From NCBI RefSeq assembly GCF_038006205.1, contig NZ_JBBOUU010000001.1, positions 2,110,001-2,174,000 on the forward strand: a stretch of DNA of 64,000 nt. The letters run 5' to 3'. The translations under genes and the position numbers were made by a program. Of the stretch, positions 21,069 through 30,336 are shown one piece after another (position 1 is the stretch's first letter; each line of letters starts with the position of its first letter). The DNA comes from Solibacillus sp. FSL R7-0668 (GTDB lineage: Bacteria > Bacillota > Bacilli > Bacillales_A > Planococcaceae). The notes beneath the pieces were generated by a model. It saw only the letters and a program-made list of their open reading frames with translations. It was not told the origin of the DNA and did no database searches.

Positions 21069-22209
21069 ATGCTACATATCGAAAAATTAAGGAAAGTTTA
21101 TCGTGGCGGAAAAATTGCAGTTGATAATTTGACGCTGGATATTCAAAAAGGTGAATTTATTGCCTTTATTGGTACGAGTGGTAGTGGTAAGACAACTGCA
21201 CTTCGCATGCTGAATCGTATGGTCGAGCCTACAAGTGGCACCGTGACCATCAACGGAAAAGATATAATGAAAATGAATCCAGTCACACTTAGGCGTAGTA
21301 TTGGCTATGTCATTCAACAAATCGGTTTAATGCCGCATATGACCATACGAGACAATATCACGCTCGTTCCTCGTTTACTTCAATGGCCAAAGGAAAAATC
21401 CGAAGCCACTGCAAAACACTTAATCTCATTAGTCAACTTGCCAGAATCCTATTTAGATTACTATCCTACTCAATTATCTGGTGGTCAACAGCAACGGATC
21501 GGTGTCATCCGAGCATTAGCTGCTGAACAGGATATCATCTTGATGGACGAGCCTTTTGGTGCGCTCGATCCCATTACACGCGATACTTTACAAGATCTCA
21601 TAAAAGAGTTGCAAAAGGACTTAAACAAAACCATCATTTTTGTAACACATGATATGGACGAGGCAATCAAATTAGCCGATAAAATTGCGATTATGCATGA
21701 TGGCAAGCTTATTCAATTTGATACGCCAGACAATATTTTGTCTAACCCTGTCAATGATTTCGTAAAAGAATTTATCGGCTCACATCGACTAATCCAACAA
21801 AAACCCAATTTTAAAACCGTTGATGAAGTAATGATTAAACCCATTTCAATTACGCTTGAACGCAGTTTAGATGAGGCCATTCGATTAATGGTGAAATCAC
21901 GCGTCGATACATTATTTGTAACAGATGGCGACAATCGTTTACTCGGTTATTTAAATGTTGAAAGCTTAACAGGTGAAGCACGCTCGAAAAAAAAGCGTAG
22001 CAGAAGTGTATATTAAAGACATTGTTTACATGAAAACGGGCTCAAAATTACAAGATTCCGTCCGCCGTATTTTAAACCGTAATTTAAATAATATTCCCGT
22101 AGTCGACCATCAAAATCATTTAATTGGGCTCATTACGCGCGCAAACATCGTAGATATCGTCTATGAAACAATTTGGGGCGATGATGAACAGGAGTTGACA
22201 AACTCATGA
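21069..22209 (+). pseudogene. opuCA: Osmolyte ABC transporter ATPase (OpuCA-type) with a frameshift in its CBS region
   Basis: The ATPase part is intact: Walker A GTSGSGKT, signature LSGGQQQR and Walker B IILMDEPFGALD. A first CBS domain follows at about residues 255-310. The frame then ends at 22016 after an A8 run (21987-21994), while the second CBS domain (YIKDIVYMKTGSK through IGLITRANIVDIV) continues in another frame to 22209. Removing one A (A7) joins them as SKKSVAEVYIKD, giving about 380 residues as in OpuCA. The protein energises uptake of glycine betaine, carnitine or related compounds; CBS domains sense ionic strength. The ATG at 21069 has AAGGAG nine bases upstream. Real mutation, slippage or sequencing error remain possible. 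Confidence 0.85.
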
Positions 22210-22853
22210 TCAGCTTTTTCACAGATAACATGGCGGATATTTTATTAAAAACATGGGAACATCTTTATATTTCTTTCATTGCCTTATTGTTAGGAACACT
22301 TATTGCCGTCCCTATAGGTATCTTTTTATCGAAAACAAAAAAGATTGCTAAAATTGTGCTCACGATTACGAGCACGCTACAAACTGTCCCTTCCCTCGCC
22401 TTGCTTGCAATAATGATTCCGTTTTTAGGCGTAGGGAAAATACCTGCAATAATTGCCCTTTGTATTTATTCCCTTCTTCCCATTTTAAATAATACCTATA
22501 CGGGCATGCAGTCAGTGAATGAAAACGTCAAAGCTGCTGGTCGTGCAATGGGCATGACACCGTTCCAGTCACTTCGTATGATTGAGCTACCACTTGCAAT
22601 GCCAATCATTATGTCAGGGATTCGACTATCTGCGGTGTATGTCATTTCATGGGCAACACTCGCTTCCTATATTGGCGCTGGTGGTTTAGGTGACTTTATC
22701 TTTAATGGTTTAAATTTATTCAAACTTGAACTTATTGTAGGTGGTGCGATTGTCGTTACGATATTAGCGCTCTTTACAGACTTCTTGCTAAGCCGCATTG
22801 AGCGTGTGATGATACCAAAAGGGCTTCGCATCCAAGGAGGTCGTACATCATGA
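22206..22853 (+). CDS. opuCB: Glycine betaine/carnitine/choline ABC transporter permease
   Basis: A 215-residue inner-membrane permease with about six helices and the EAA-type loop AAGRAMGMTPFQSLRMIELPLAMP. It overlaps the opuCA second frame by four bases and opuCC by four, so the four genes are coupled. OpuCB and OpuCD form the channel for osmoprotectant import. Confidence 0.94.
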   Translation: MISFFTDNMADILLKTWEHLYISFIALLLGTLIAVPIGIFLSKTKKIAKIVLTITSTLQTVPSLALLAIMIPFLGVGKIPAIIALCIYSLLPILNNTYTGMQSVNENVKAAGRAMGMTPFQSLRMIELPLAMPIIMSGIRLSAVYVISWATLASYIGAGGLGDFIFNGLNLFKLELIVGGAIVVTILALFTDFLLSRIERVMIPKGLRIQGGRTS

Positions 22854-23749
22854 AAAAACTCTTCCTTCTTTTAATCATGTCGGTAATGCTAAGCGCATGT
22901 AATGAGCAGGATAATAGTACGATTCGTGTCGGTTCTATGGTGACAACAGAAAGCCAAATATTAGCTCATATGATCAAAGATATGATTGAATATTACACCG
23001 ATGAAGAGGTTGAACTTATTAATAATCTTGGATCGTCCATTGTTCTCCATCAAGCGATGCTAAGTGGCGACGCGAATATATCAGCAGTTCGCTATACTGG
23101 AACCGATTTAATGGGTGCCCTTAAGCAGGAGCCTACGAGCGATCCAGAAGAAGCGTTAGAAATTGTGCAAAGACTTTTCCAAGAACAATACAATATGACC
23201 TTTATGGATTCTTATGGTTTCAATAATACGTATGCCTTTATGGTGACACGCGAAACGGCTGAAAAATATCAGCTGAAAACAGTGAGTGATTTTAAAGCAG
23301 TCGCACAGGATTTAGCTGTCGGTGTTGATACGTCTTGGATGAATCGTGAAGGCGATGGCTATAAAGCATTTAGTGAGACGTATGACTTGGAATTTGGACG
23401 TGTTTTCCCTATGCAAATCGGCCTTGTTTATGATGCCGTTGAGCAAGGTGAGCTTGATGCTGTTCTAGGTTACACAACGGATGGACGAATCGCCTCTTAT
23501 GATTTAGTCATTTTAGAGGACGATCTTCAATTTTTCCCACCCTATGATGCATCACCCTTTGCAAACACCGATTTATTAGAGAAAAAGCCCGAAGTGAAAA
23601 AAGTATTAGAGCTTCTAGTTGGGAAAATTTCCACAGCAGAAATGCAGCGATTAAATTTCTTGGCGGATAATAACTTAATCGAACCCGCAATCGTCGCTGA
23701 AAAGTTTTTAATTGAGCATAATTACTTCTCTGGAGGTGACACGCCATGA
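22850..23749 (+). CDS. opuCC: Osmoprotectant-binding lipoprotein
   Basis: The 299-residue protein has a lipoprotein signal MKKLFLLLIMSVMLSAC with Cys17 as the lipid site. The mature part is the OpuAC/ProX-type binding domain that presents quaternary ammonium compounds to the permeases. The start overlaps the opuCB stop and follows AAGGAGG. Which osmolyte is preferred cannot be told by eye. Confidence 0.93.
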   Translation: MKKLFLLLIMSVMLSACNEQDNSTIRVGSMVTTESQILAHMIKDMIEYYTDEEVELINNLGSSIVLHQAMLSGDANISAVRYTGTDLMGALKQEPTSDPEEALEIVQRLFQEQYNMTFMDSYGFNNTYAFMVTRETAEKYQLKTVSDFKAVAQDLAVGVDTSWMNREGDGYKAFSETYDLEFGRVFPMQIGLVYDAVEQGELDAVLGYTTDGRIASYDLVILEDDLQFFPPYDASPFANTDLLEKKPEVKKVLELLVGKISTAEMQRLNFLADNNLIEPAIVAEKFLIEHNYFSGGDTP

Positions 23750-24426
23750 CGGATATGACCAAGCTTTCGGTTGTCGAGCAATTTTTCTTTTATATAGGTG
23801 AAAATGGGTCGTACATCTTTTCACAATTTTTAAGCCACTTTTTAATTTCGATTTATGGCGTTTTACTCGCCTCGATTGTTGGGATTCCGATTGGGATTCT
23901 CATTTCTAAAATGCCCCGCTTCTCTGGGCCAATCATTACGCTGGCGAATATTATTCAAACAATACCCGCCCTTGCATTAATGGCGATGATTATGCTTGTT
24001 TTAGGACTCGGAAAAACGACCGTCATCGTGACCGTTTTCTTTTATTCGTTATTACCGATTATTAAAAATACACATGTTGGTATTACAACGATTAATCGTA
24101 GTTTAACGGATGCAGGACGTGGGATGGGCATGACGAAACTTCAAGTACTGTATATGGTGGAAATTCCACTAAGCCTATCTGTCGTCATTACCGGTATACG
24201 TATCGCGTTAGTTGTAGCGATTGGGATCGTCGCAATTGGTGCCTTTATCGGTGCTGGTGGTTTGGGCGATATTATCATTCGTGGGACAAATGCCACAAAC
24301 GGAACAGCCATCATTTTAGCAGGCGCGATTCCAACTGCCCTTATGGCGATTTTGGCAGATGTCTTGCTCTTATGGTTGGAGCGACGTCTTGATCCAACGA
24401 AACGAAATAAAATAAAAACGATTTAA
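23746..24426 (+). CDS. opuCD: Glycine betaine/carnitine/choline ABC transporter permease
   Basis: A 226-residue permease homologous to OpuCB with the loop DAGRGMGMTKLQVLYMVEIPLSL. It overlaps opuCC by four bases, and the operon ends with a terminator immediately after it. Confidence 0.94.
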   Translation: MTDMTKLSVVEQFFFYIGENGSYIFSQFLSHFLISIYGVLLASIVGIPIGILISKMPRFSGPIITLANIIQTIPALALMAMIMLVLGLGKTTVIVTVFFYSLLPIIKNTHVGITTINRSLTDAGRGMGMTKLQVLYMVEIPLSLSVVITGIRIALVVAIGIVAIGAFIGAGGLGDIIIRGTNATNGTAIILAGAIPTALMAILADVLLLWLERRLDPTKRNKIKTI

Positions 24427-24439
24427 GCCCTATCGTTTA

Positions 24440-24474
24440 GGCATCTTCTATTTTATATGGAAGATGCCTTTTTT
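24440..24474 (+). terminator. Terminator of the opuC operon
   Basis: GGCATCTTC and GAAGATGCC arms (24440-24448 and 24460-24468) are followed by TTTTTT. Confidence 0.88.
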
Positions 24475-24560
24475 GTTTCATTCGTGTCTATTATCTAGCC
24501 TCCATCGCTATGTTGGCGATGTGTAGCTGCTTGTAGAATCTACACCGTTTTTTGCCGTTT

Positions 24561-25169
24561 TTATAATGAATCTGGCAAATCGTTCATATACATATCTATA
24601 GCATTCGAAGCTTCCTTTAAAACGGCGATTGTTTTTTCATTTGGCACCATAAAAATCGTCGGATAATCTAGTTCCTCTAGCCTTTCATTGACGGAAAATG
24701 CGAGTTGTTCTTTCTCTATCGAAAACTGTGCATCTACGCCTTTCTTGTTCCCTCTTGCATCCATTCGAATCCATTTATTGAGCGATGCAATAAAAACAGC
24801 ATTGAGCGCATGAATACAATAGCCCTTTTCTGGCGTATCAAATAGCATTAAACGCTGATAACAAAATCCGGTCGGAATAGCTTGGGAACGCAGTAACGCC
24901 GCCAATAAATTTGATTTCGCATAGCATATTCCCTGCTTGTGCTGTAAAACTTCAGAAGCTGAACACGTTACTTTTTCACTTTGAATATCCCAGGAATGCG
25001 CAATCACATCACGCACATAGTGGAATGCGGTCTGTATTTTTTCGATATCGGATTGCTGCGAGTGGAAGAGCTCAACGATTAATGCTTGAATCGAGGTATT
25101 TGAATAATTAATCTCTTCTGACTCCTGTAAATAATCAACCATATTTTCTGATTGTAGTTTTAATTTCAT
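24561..25169 (-). CDS. Transglutaminase-like cysteine protease-fold protein
   Basis: The 202-residue protein carries the transglutaminase core with a likely Cys-His-Asp triad: Cys in KQGICYAKSNLLAALLRS (about residue 93), His in CIHALNAVF (about 128) and Asp in RMDARGN (about 145). In bacteria this fold is used for peptidase or amidase activities as well as cross-linking; the substrate is unknown. No signal peptide is seen, so it is probably cytoplasmic. The start at 25169 is set by AGAGGTG. Confidence 0.82.
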   Translation of the reverse strand: MKLKLQSENMVDYLQESEEINYSNTSIQALIVELFHSQQSDIEKIQTAFHYVRDVIAHSWDIQSEKVTCSASEVLQHKQGICYAKSNLLAALLRSQAIPTGFCYQRLMLFDTPEKGYCIHALNAVFIASLNKWIRMDARGNKKGVDAQFSIEKEQLAFSVNERLEELDYPTIFMVPNEKTIAVLKEASNAIDMYMNDLPDSL

Positions 25170-25311
25170 AAATTCACCTCTAATTGAATTTTTATTCATT
25201 TATTTGTATTTTTATTATACAAGAATCTCCTTTTATTACAAGATTAATTTTTAATATGCGATCCTCATCAGCCAACTAAGTAAGATTTCTTTCACTAAAT
25301 GTAAAAAATAC

Positions 25312-25326
25312 TTTACTATTAGTAAA
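25312..25326. promoter_or_regulatory. Palindrome before the XRE regulator gene
   Basis: TTTACTA-T-TAGTAAA is perfect and lies about 37 bases before the XRE start. It shares arms with the palindrome at 21001-21017 before opuC. An autoregulatory operator is the simplest reading, but A+T-rich DNA makes chance plausible. Confidence 0.4.
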
Positions 25327-25362
25327 AAATATATTACATTATACATTAAGAGGTGACAATAT

Positions 25363-25593
25363 ATGGCATTCAATAATGGAAGAGTGATTCATAATCGAAT
25401 CGTTGTTCTAAGAGCCGAACATGGATTATCACAAAAGGATTTAGCCGATCAACTAGGCGTTAGTAGGCAAACGATTATTTCGCTTGAAAAAAATCGTTAT
25501 AACCCTTCATTAAAATTAGCCTTCGAAATAGCCTTATTGTTTGGCGTAGAGCTACAAGAAGTTTTTCAATATGATTTCGAAAAGGAGCTATAA
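25363..25593 (+). CDS. XRE/Cro-CI-family small transcriptional regulator (YozG-like)
   Basis: The 76-residue protein is almost only a helix-turn-helix domain: NRIVVLRAEHGLSQKDLADQ then LGVSRQTIISLEKNRYNPS. This compact type is common in Firmicutes next to small membrane proteins, as here. It is followed two bases later by a membrane protein gene, so the three genes to 26071 look like one operon. The regulated target is probably its own promoter. Confidence 0.88.
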   Translation: MAFNNGRVIHNRIVVLRAEHGLSQKDLADQLGVSRQTIISLEKNRYNPSLKLAFEIALLFGVELQEVFQYDFEKEL

Positions 25594-25595
25594 CT

Positions 25596-25898
25596 ATGGA
25601 CATTTTCATCGTGATGTTGCGTATTGTTTATGTACTTATTTTCTTTCTCGCCATCTTTATTGTGTTGAAATTTGAATGGGGCGAAGAAAGTAAAGATGAG
25701 CGTGGAAAAAGCATTTCCAATAAATCCTATGGGGTGGTCTTCCCCCTCATCCCATTAGGCTGGTTGTGTATTGAATTATATGACCGCTTCATTCAACACC
25801 TCAATTATGATACATACAAATTAGTGATTTGGTTTTTAATTACCGGATTGATGATTTTACATGCAGCAAATATTACTATTTTGAAACGAAAATATTAA
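25596..25898 (+). CDS. Membrane protein encoded with an XRE regulator
   Basis: A 100-residue protein with three hydrophobic helices (about residues 5-22, 46-62, 76-95) and a charged first loop with ESKDERGKSI. The DERG-type loop is typical of DUF2178-like proteins found beside YozG-type regulators. Function unknown. AAAGGAG precedes the ATG. Confidence 0.75.
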   Translation: MDIFIVMLRIVYVLIFFLAIFIVLKFEWGEESKDERGKSISNKSYGVVFPLIPLGWLCIELYDRFIQHLNYDTYKLVIWFLITGLMILHAANITILKRKY

Positions 25899-25921
25899 CC
25901 AAGCAGGAAAAGGAGACGACC

Positions 25922-26071
25922 ATGAGCAGCCTATTTGGGTCATTGGCAGGACTTGTAATTATTCTCACATGCGCCTCGTTTATTGCACGTAAAGAACGAA
26001 TTGCTCTATTTAGCATTTTATCTATTTACTTCTTGTTGTATTTTGGCTCGAATATTGCGAAGTTAATGTAA
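25922..26071 (+). CDS. Small membrane protein, 49 residues
   Basis: From the ATG at 25922 with an AAGGAG site, the product has two hydrophobic stretches (LVIILTCASFIA and ALFSILSIYFLLYF). It is the third gene of the XRE operon. No family recognised. A longer upstream frame merely overlaps the preceding gene and has no ribosome site. Confidence 0.68.
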   Translation: MSSLFGSLAGLVIILTCASFIARKERIALFSILSIYFLLYFGSNIAKLM

Positions 26072-26193
26072 TCCTTTTTACAACTATTTTCAAATTCCTC
26101 TAATAACCTATTGTTTCAGTCGGTTTTTTTTGTTAAATTGGTGTAATAATCGATTCATTCGAAATATTGAGTATATTTTAAGGAAGTGTTTGC

Positions 26194-27309
26194 ATGTCTC
26201 AACGTTCAATCGAAACAAAATTAGTACAATTAGGAAATCTTTCTGACGCGAAAACGGGTGCAGTCAATCCTCCGATTTATCTTTCAACTGCCTATAAGCA
26301 TACGGGCATTGGTGAATCGACTGGCTATGACTACACACGTACGAAAAACCCAACGCGTACGATTTTAGAGCAAGGCATCGCAGATTTAGAGGGTGGCGAT
26401 CAAGGTTTTGCCTGTAGTTCGGGAATGGCGGCGGTGCAGCTGGTTATGTCTCTATTCAAACCAAATGATGAGTTGATTGTGCCTGAGGATTTATACGGTG
26501 GGACATATCGTTTGTTTAAAACATTTGCAGAAAACTATAATATCAAGCCGGTTTATAATGCCTTTACGAATGTGGCAGAAGTCGAAGCGCTAATTAATGA
26601 AAACACAAAGGCACTCTTCATCGAAACACCGACCAATCCTTTAATGCAGGAAATTGATTTAGTGGCGTATGCAGCACTTGCCAAAAAGCACAGCTTGTTA
26701 CTAATCGTGGATAATACCTTCTACACACCGTATTTCCAACGTCCGATTGAGCTTGGCGCGGACATCGTGCTCCATAGTGCAACGAAATACATAGGTGGTC
26801 ATAATGATGTGTTAGCCGGCTTAGTCGTTGCTAAAGGTGAGACATTATGCGAAAAACTAGCCTTCTATCATAATGGAATTGGCATGGTATTAGCGCCGAT
26901 GGATTCTTGGCTGTTAATTCGTGGATTAAAAACATTGCACTTACGCTTAAAACAACATGATGCCAATGCGAAGAAAATTGCCGACTATTTAGCAAAGGAG
27001 CCACTTGTTACAGATGTGCTCTATACAGGGAAAGGTGGCATGCTGTCATTCCGCGTAAAGGATGCAGCGATGATTAATCCATTTTTAAAGGCGATGCAAT
27101 TAATTACTTTTGCCGAAAGCTTGGGCGGTGTGGAAAGCTTTATTACATACCCAGCGACGCAAACGCATGCGGATATGCCGTATGAAGAACGCCTAGAACG
27201 TGGGGTTTGCGATCGATTACTACGCTTCTCTGTTGGAATTGAGGAAGCCGAAGATTTAATCGCTGATTTACAGCAAGTATTCGACATATTACGAGGTGAA
27301 TTCGCATGA
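26194..27309 (+). CDS. metI: Cystathionine gamma-synthase/O-acetylhomoserine thiolyase
   Basis: The 371-residue PLP enzyme has the Cys/Met-metabolism fold with the PLP lysine in HSATKYIGGHNDV near residue 193. In B. subtilis MetI makes cystathionine from O-acetylhomoserine and cysteine. It overlaps metC by four bases, the same gene pair as in B. subtilis. The 120-base upstream gap has no SAM riboswitch, which usually controls this pair. Confidence 0.88.
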   Translation: MSQRSIETKLVQLGNLSDAKTGAVNPPIYLSTAYKHTGIGESTGYDYTRTKNPTRTILEQGIADLEGGDQGFACSSGMAAVQLVMSLFKPNDELIVPEDLYGGTYRLFKTFAENYNIKPVYNAFTNVAEVEALINENTKALFIETPTNPLMQEIDLVAYAALAKKHSLLLIVDNTFYTPYFQRPIELGADIVLHSATKYIGGHNDVLAGLVVAKGETLCEKLAFYHNGIGMVLAPMDSWLLIRGLKTLHLRLKQHDANAKKIADYLAKEPLVTDVLYTGKGGMLSFRVKDAAMINPFLKAMQLITFAESLGGVESFITYPATQTHADMPYEERLERGVCDRLLRFSVGIEEAEDLIADLQQVFDILRGEFA

Positions 27310-28469
27310 GTAAACGACTAGAAACGGCGCTCGTTCACGGAGCCATTCGTGAAGGCTATACCGACAAAAAAGGTGCGGTCAATGTACCAATTTATTTAAG
27401 CTCGACCTTCCATCAAGAATCCATGGATGAATTTGGTGAATATGATTATGCACGTTCAGGCAACCCAACGCGCGCGGCACTTGAAAAAGCAATCGCAGAA
27501 TTAGAGGGTGGCCATCGTGGCTTCGCGTTTGCAACGGGGATGGCTGCTGTCTCGGCATGCTTTATGCTGCTATCTGCTGGCGACCATATCGTTATAACAG
27601 AGGATGTTTACGGCGGAACGTATCGCTTTGTCACAAAAGTATTACCACGCTTTGGCATTACGCATACCTTTGTTGATTTCACCGATGTCGAGGCGGTTAA
27701 AGCTGCCGTCAAGCCGGAAACGAAGCTCATTTATATCGAAACACCTTCTAACCCAACACTCGGTATTACCGATATTCGCGCAGTTGTAGAAATTTCCAAG
27801 GAGCACGGTGCGATGACGTTTTTAGATAATACATTTATGACGCCACTTCACCAGCGTCCGCTTGATTTAGGGGTGGATGTGGTCATTCACTCGGCGACGA
27901 AGTTTTTATCGGGGCATTCGGATATTGTGGCGGGCTTAGTTGTCACAAAGGATGAAGAATTAGGCAATCAAATTTATTTCATTCAAAATTCATTTGGTTC
28001 TGTCTTAGGGGTACAGGATTGCTTTACATTAATTCAAAATATGAAAACAACGGCCGTGCGCTTTAATGAGCAAACACGTGTTGCTGGACGTATTGCGGAC
28101 TATTTAGCGCAGCATCCCCTTGTGGAAAACGTTTATTATCCAGGGCTCGCGACACACCCAGGCGCTGCCATCCATGCAGGTCAAGCTACTTCAGCGGGTG
28201 CAGTATTATCGTTTAGCTTACCGAGCTATGCGGTCGCGAAAGCATTCGTTGAGGCGATGCAAATTCCAGTATTCGCCGTAAGTCTAGGTGGTGTGGAATC
28301 GATTCTTTCCTACCCTGCCAAAATGAGTCATGCCGCAATGGAGCCTGAAGAACGCGCAAAACGTGGCATTACAGACGGATTATTACGCTTTTCAGTAGGC
28401 TTAGAAAACGAAGATGATTTATTAGAAGATTTTGCACAAGCGTTAGCCGTTGCGCAGCAGGTGAAATAA
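27306..28469 (+). CDS. metC: Cystathionine beta-lyase
   Basis: The 387-residue paralogue of the preceding enzyme has the PLP lysine in HSATKFLSGHSDIV near residue 198 and closing motifs SLGGVESILSYPAKMSH. Paired with MetI it would release homocysteine from cystathionine for methionine synthesis. The pairing is by family and gene order; assignment of the two activities between the paralogues is less certain. Confidence 0.87.
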   Translation: MSKRLETALVHGAIREGYTDKKGAVNVPIYLSSTFHQESMDEFGEYDYARSGNPTRAALEKAIAELEGGHRGFAFATGMAAVSACFMLLSAGDHIVITEDVYGGTYRFVTKVLPRFGITHTFVDFTDVEAVKAAVKPETKLIYIETPSNPTLGITDIRAVVEISKEHGAMTFLDNTFMTPLHQRPLDLGVDVVIHSATKFLSGHSDIVAGLVVTKDEELGNQIYFIQNSFGSVLGVQDCFTLIQNMKTTAVRFNEQTRVAGRIADYLAQHPLVENVYYPGLATHPGAAIHAGQATSAGAVLSFSLPSYAVAKAFVEAMQIPVFAVSLGGVESILSYPAKMSHAAMEPEERAKRGITDGLLRFSVGLENEDDLLEDFAQALAVAQQVK

Positions 28470-28492
28470 TAACCTATTTTAAATAAATTAGT

Positions 28493-28545
28493 ACCCTATT
28501 TGGTTGGCGCTTTGAAAGAAGTCGAGCAAATAGGGTGCTTTTCTT
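28493..28545 (+). terminator. Terminator of metI-metC
   Basis: ACCCTATTTG (28493-28502) and CAAATAGGGT (28527-28536) form a ten-base-pair stem, followed by a T-rich stretch. Confidence 0.8.
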
Positions 28546-28562
28546 TTGAGCGCATCTAGCCC

Positions 28563-28907
28563 TTAATCCTTCAAAACAAGTCTTCTTGCAACACGGTATT
28601 CCCCTTCTATTTCTACAGCCAGCGAGCTTTCAATAGCAGAAGTAATGTCAATATCCTTTATTTTGTAAAGCTTTATACCGTTTGTCAGCTTGAATCCTTC
28701 TCCATGTTCAGTTGGTAATTCACTTGTTTCGGATGTAATTTCCCCTATTTGCTCCTCTAATTGGTCTTTCATGATTGGCTCATGCGTAACCACATAATGG
28801 ACACCCTCCCAGTAGACGATTGGGTAATCCGATTGAAATTCTTTGTTCGTACAGCCGATTAAAAAAGCAAGTGCGCTTATAGACAGTAATACTAGTAGCT
28901 TTCTCAA
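28563..28907 (-). CDS. Small lipoprotein of unknown function
   Basis: The 114-residue protein begins with a signal peptide ending at a lipobox LIGC (Cys19). The mature part has no motif I recognise; it contains YPIVYWEGVHYVVTHEPI and ends in a basic RVARRLVLKD. A Bacillales-type hypothetical lipoprotein. A start codon TTG/ATG near a GGGGGG-rich site is used; the ribosome site is weakly defined. Confidence 0.7.
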   Translation of the reverse strand: MRKLLVLLSISALAFLIGCTNKEFQSDYPIVYWEGVHYVVTHEPIMKDQLEEQIGEITSETSELPTEHGEGFKLTNGIKLYKIKDIDITSAIESSLAVEIEGEYRVARRLVLKD

Positions 28908-29040
28908 GATTCTCCCCCCCTTTTGTCGCTATTGTAGTAGTATTCAATTCCTAATAAAGCATTTCCTTTTAATCGCTCCTTTTCAGTAATGATTACATAG
29001 ACAGACGAACTAATTTTAGGCGGCATTTTTTCGTTTCATA

Positions 29041-29080
29041 AAAAGGGTGTCCTCGAAATATTTTCAAGGACACCCTTTTT
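29041..29080. terminator. Terminator directly after the 372-residue lipoprotein gene
   Basis: GGGTGTCC and GGACACCC arms with A- and T-runs on the two sides make a symmetrical, bidirectional-looking stem that touches the stop codon of the minus-strand gene. Confidence 0.88.
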
Positions 29081-30199
29081 CTATTCAAATTGCATCGTTG
29101 CTACATAGGTCGCATAGTTTTCGCCCCAATAGGCAATAACCTCTAAAATAAACGGCTCGGATGTTTCAATCTCTCCAATTGATTGATAGGTCGCAAGCAT
29201 TTTTTCCTGATTCCACACACGATATTCCACACGGCTTGGCTCTACTTCAAATTGAATGTTTCGTGAAGCAGATTGATCAACCTTCACCGCTTTAGCGACA
29301 TCAACCATTTGATTGGGTGCTGCATGGTCTGTTTCGATGGTCATCATTTCTGCCGGATTCTTCGTTGGCAATGTCCAAGCATACGTTCCTTTTTGAATAA
29401 CCAGTGCCGTTTCACCAATTGTCAGAGCCATTTCGGGAAGATGCTCCTTTGTAAACTGTTTCTTTTCGGTATCAAACGGCAATGCAAGAACATGGATCTT
29501 TGCGTCCGTCGTATCGCATTGTGTTAAGAAATATTCCAGCTTCTCTCCGTTATGTACAGAGTCCAATGCTTTACATGCGTAATTTTCAAACCCACCACTT
29601 CCGAACCGGTCGTTACGCTTATCAATTTCTAACTGATATTTTGTGCCATCATAATCGGCACGGTAGTAAATTGGGTCGCCTTCAATTGTGTAATGGGTAA
29701 TGGCTATGGTTGCTGGCTTATTTTCGCTTACTTGCTGAACAAATCGCTCAAACACTTCACCGTTTTCAATCTGCCCATGCACATCAATAACCGACTTTAA
29801 GGAATTTATTTTCTCATATAAAAATGTCACAAAGGGCTCGGCTTTTTCCGCCTTCAACCGTCCGTAGCCTTCTTTTTCATCTGAACTGATGATTGTCAGT
29901 GACTGATCATTTTCTATCCAAATGCGATAGGTAATAATTGATTCTGGCATGTTTGGATTTTTTTCAATAAATAATTGCAATTGAACATCCTCAATTCTCG
30001 CCATCTCTGCTTTCACATTGGGCTCCCATTTCACCTGATTCAATTGCTCTTGAATCCATTTCATCTCTGACTGCTCAAGAATCATGATTTCTTCGGTATC
30101 TTTACTCTTTTCGAGAACCACTCGTTCTACTTCACCCGTTTCATCTGTTGAACAGGCCGTTAATACAAGAAAGCTCAATAACATCCAAAGTTTTTTCAT
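29081..30199 (-). CDS. Lipoprotein of unknown function, 372 residues
   Basis: A lipoprotein signal with lipobox LTAC (Cys16) leads a soluble extracytoplasmic domain. No known domain is evident by eye. The C-terminal part, from about residue 300, has a beta-rich pattern ending [14 protein letters not shown] and an [13 protein letters not shown] tail, as in some Bacillales surface lipoproteins. It stands alone and faces the MarR operon on the other strand. Confidence 0.72.
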   Translation of the reverse strand: MKKLWMLLSFLVLTACSTDETGEVERVVLEKSKDTEEIMILEQSEMKWIQEQLNQVKWEPNVKAEMARIEDVQLQLFIEKNPNMPESIITYRIWIENDQSLTIISSDEKEGYGRLKAEKAEPFVTFLYEKINSLKSVIDVHGQIENGEVFERFVQQVSENKPATIAITHYTIEGDPIYYRADYDGTKYQLEIDKRNDRFGSGGFENYACKALDSVHNGEKLEYFLTQCDTTDAKIHVLALPFDTEKKQFTKEHLPEMALTIGETALVIQKGTYAWTLPTKNPAEMMTIETDHAAPNQMVDVAKAVKVDQSASRNIQFEVEPSRVEYRVWNQEKMLATYQSIGEIETSEPFILEVIAYWGENYATYVATMQFE

Positions 30200-30282
30200 T
30201 TTTATCCACCTCTTGGAAAATCAGTCGTTTTACATCCCAAAAAGTTACAAGCGCAAATTATTTTGGATTCGAGATATTTTCA

Positions 30283-30311
30283 TTGACTTACCATCACTTG
30301 AGTAGTAAAGT
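30283..30311 (+). promoter_or_regulatory. Sigma-A promoter of the MarR-dioxygenase operon
   Basis: TTGACT (30283-30288), a 17-base spacer and TAAAGT (30306-30311) lie just upstream of the MarR-type gene. Confidence 0.65.
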
Positions 30312-30314
30312 GAT
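30293..30314. promoter_or_regulatory. Inverted repeat overlapping the MarR promoter
   Basis: ATCACTT (30293-30299) and AAGTGAT (30308-30314) flank eight bases and overlap the spacer and -10 box, the usual place for MarR autorepression. A half site TTCGAGATA, similar to one arm of the B. subtilis MhqR operator, lies at 30268-30276. Confidence 0.5.
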
Positions 30315-30336
30315 AACTAAGAAAGGACGTGACGCA

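Noticed and set aside
21987-21996. Programmed -1 frameshifting at A-AAA-AAG in opuCA
   Set aside because: The heptamer is like dnaX, but the -1 frame hits TAG at once; the second CBS frame needs +1 or loss of one A.
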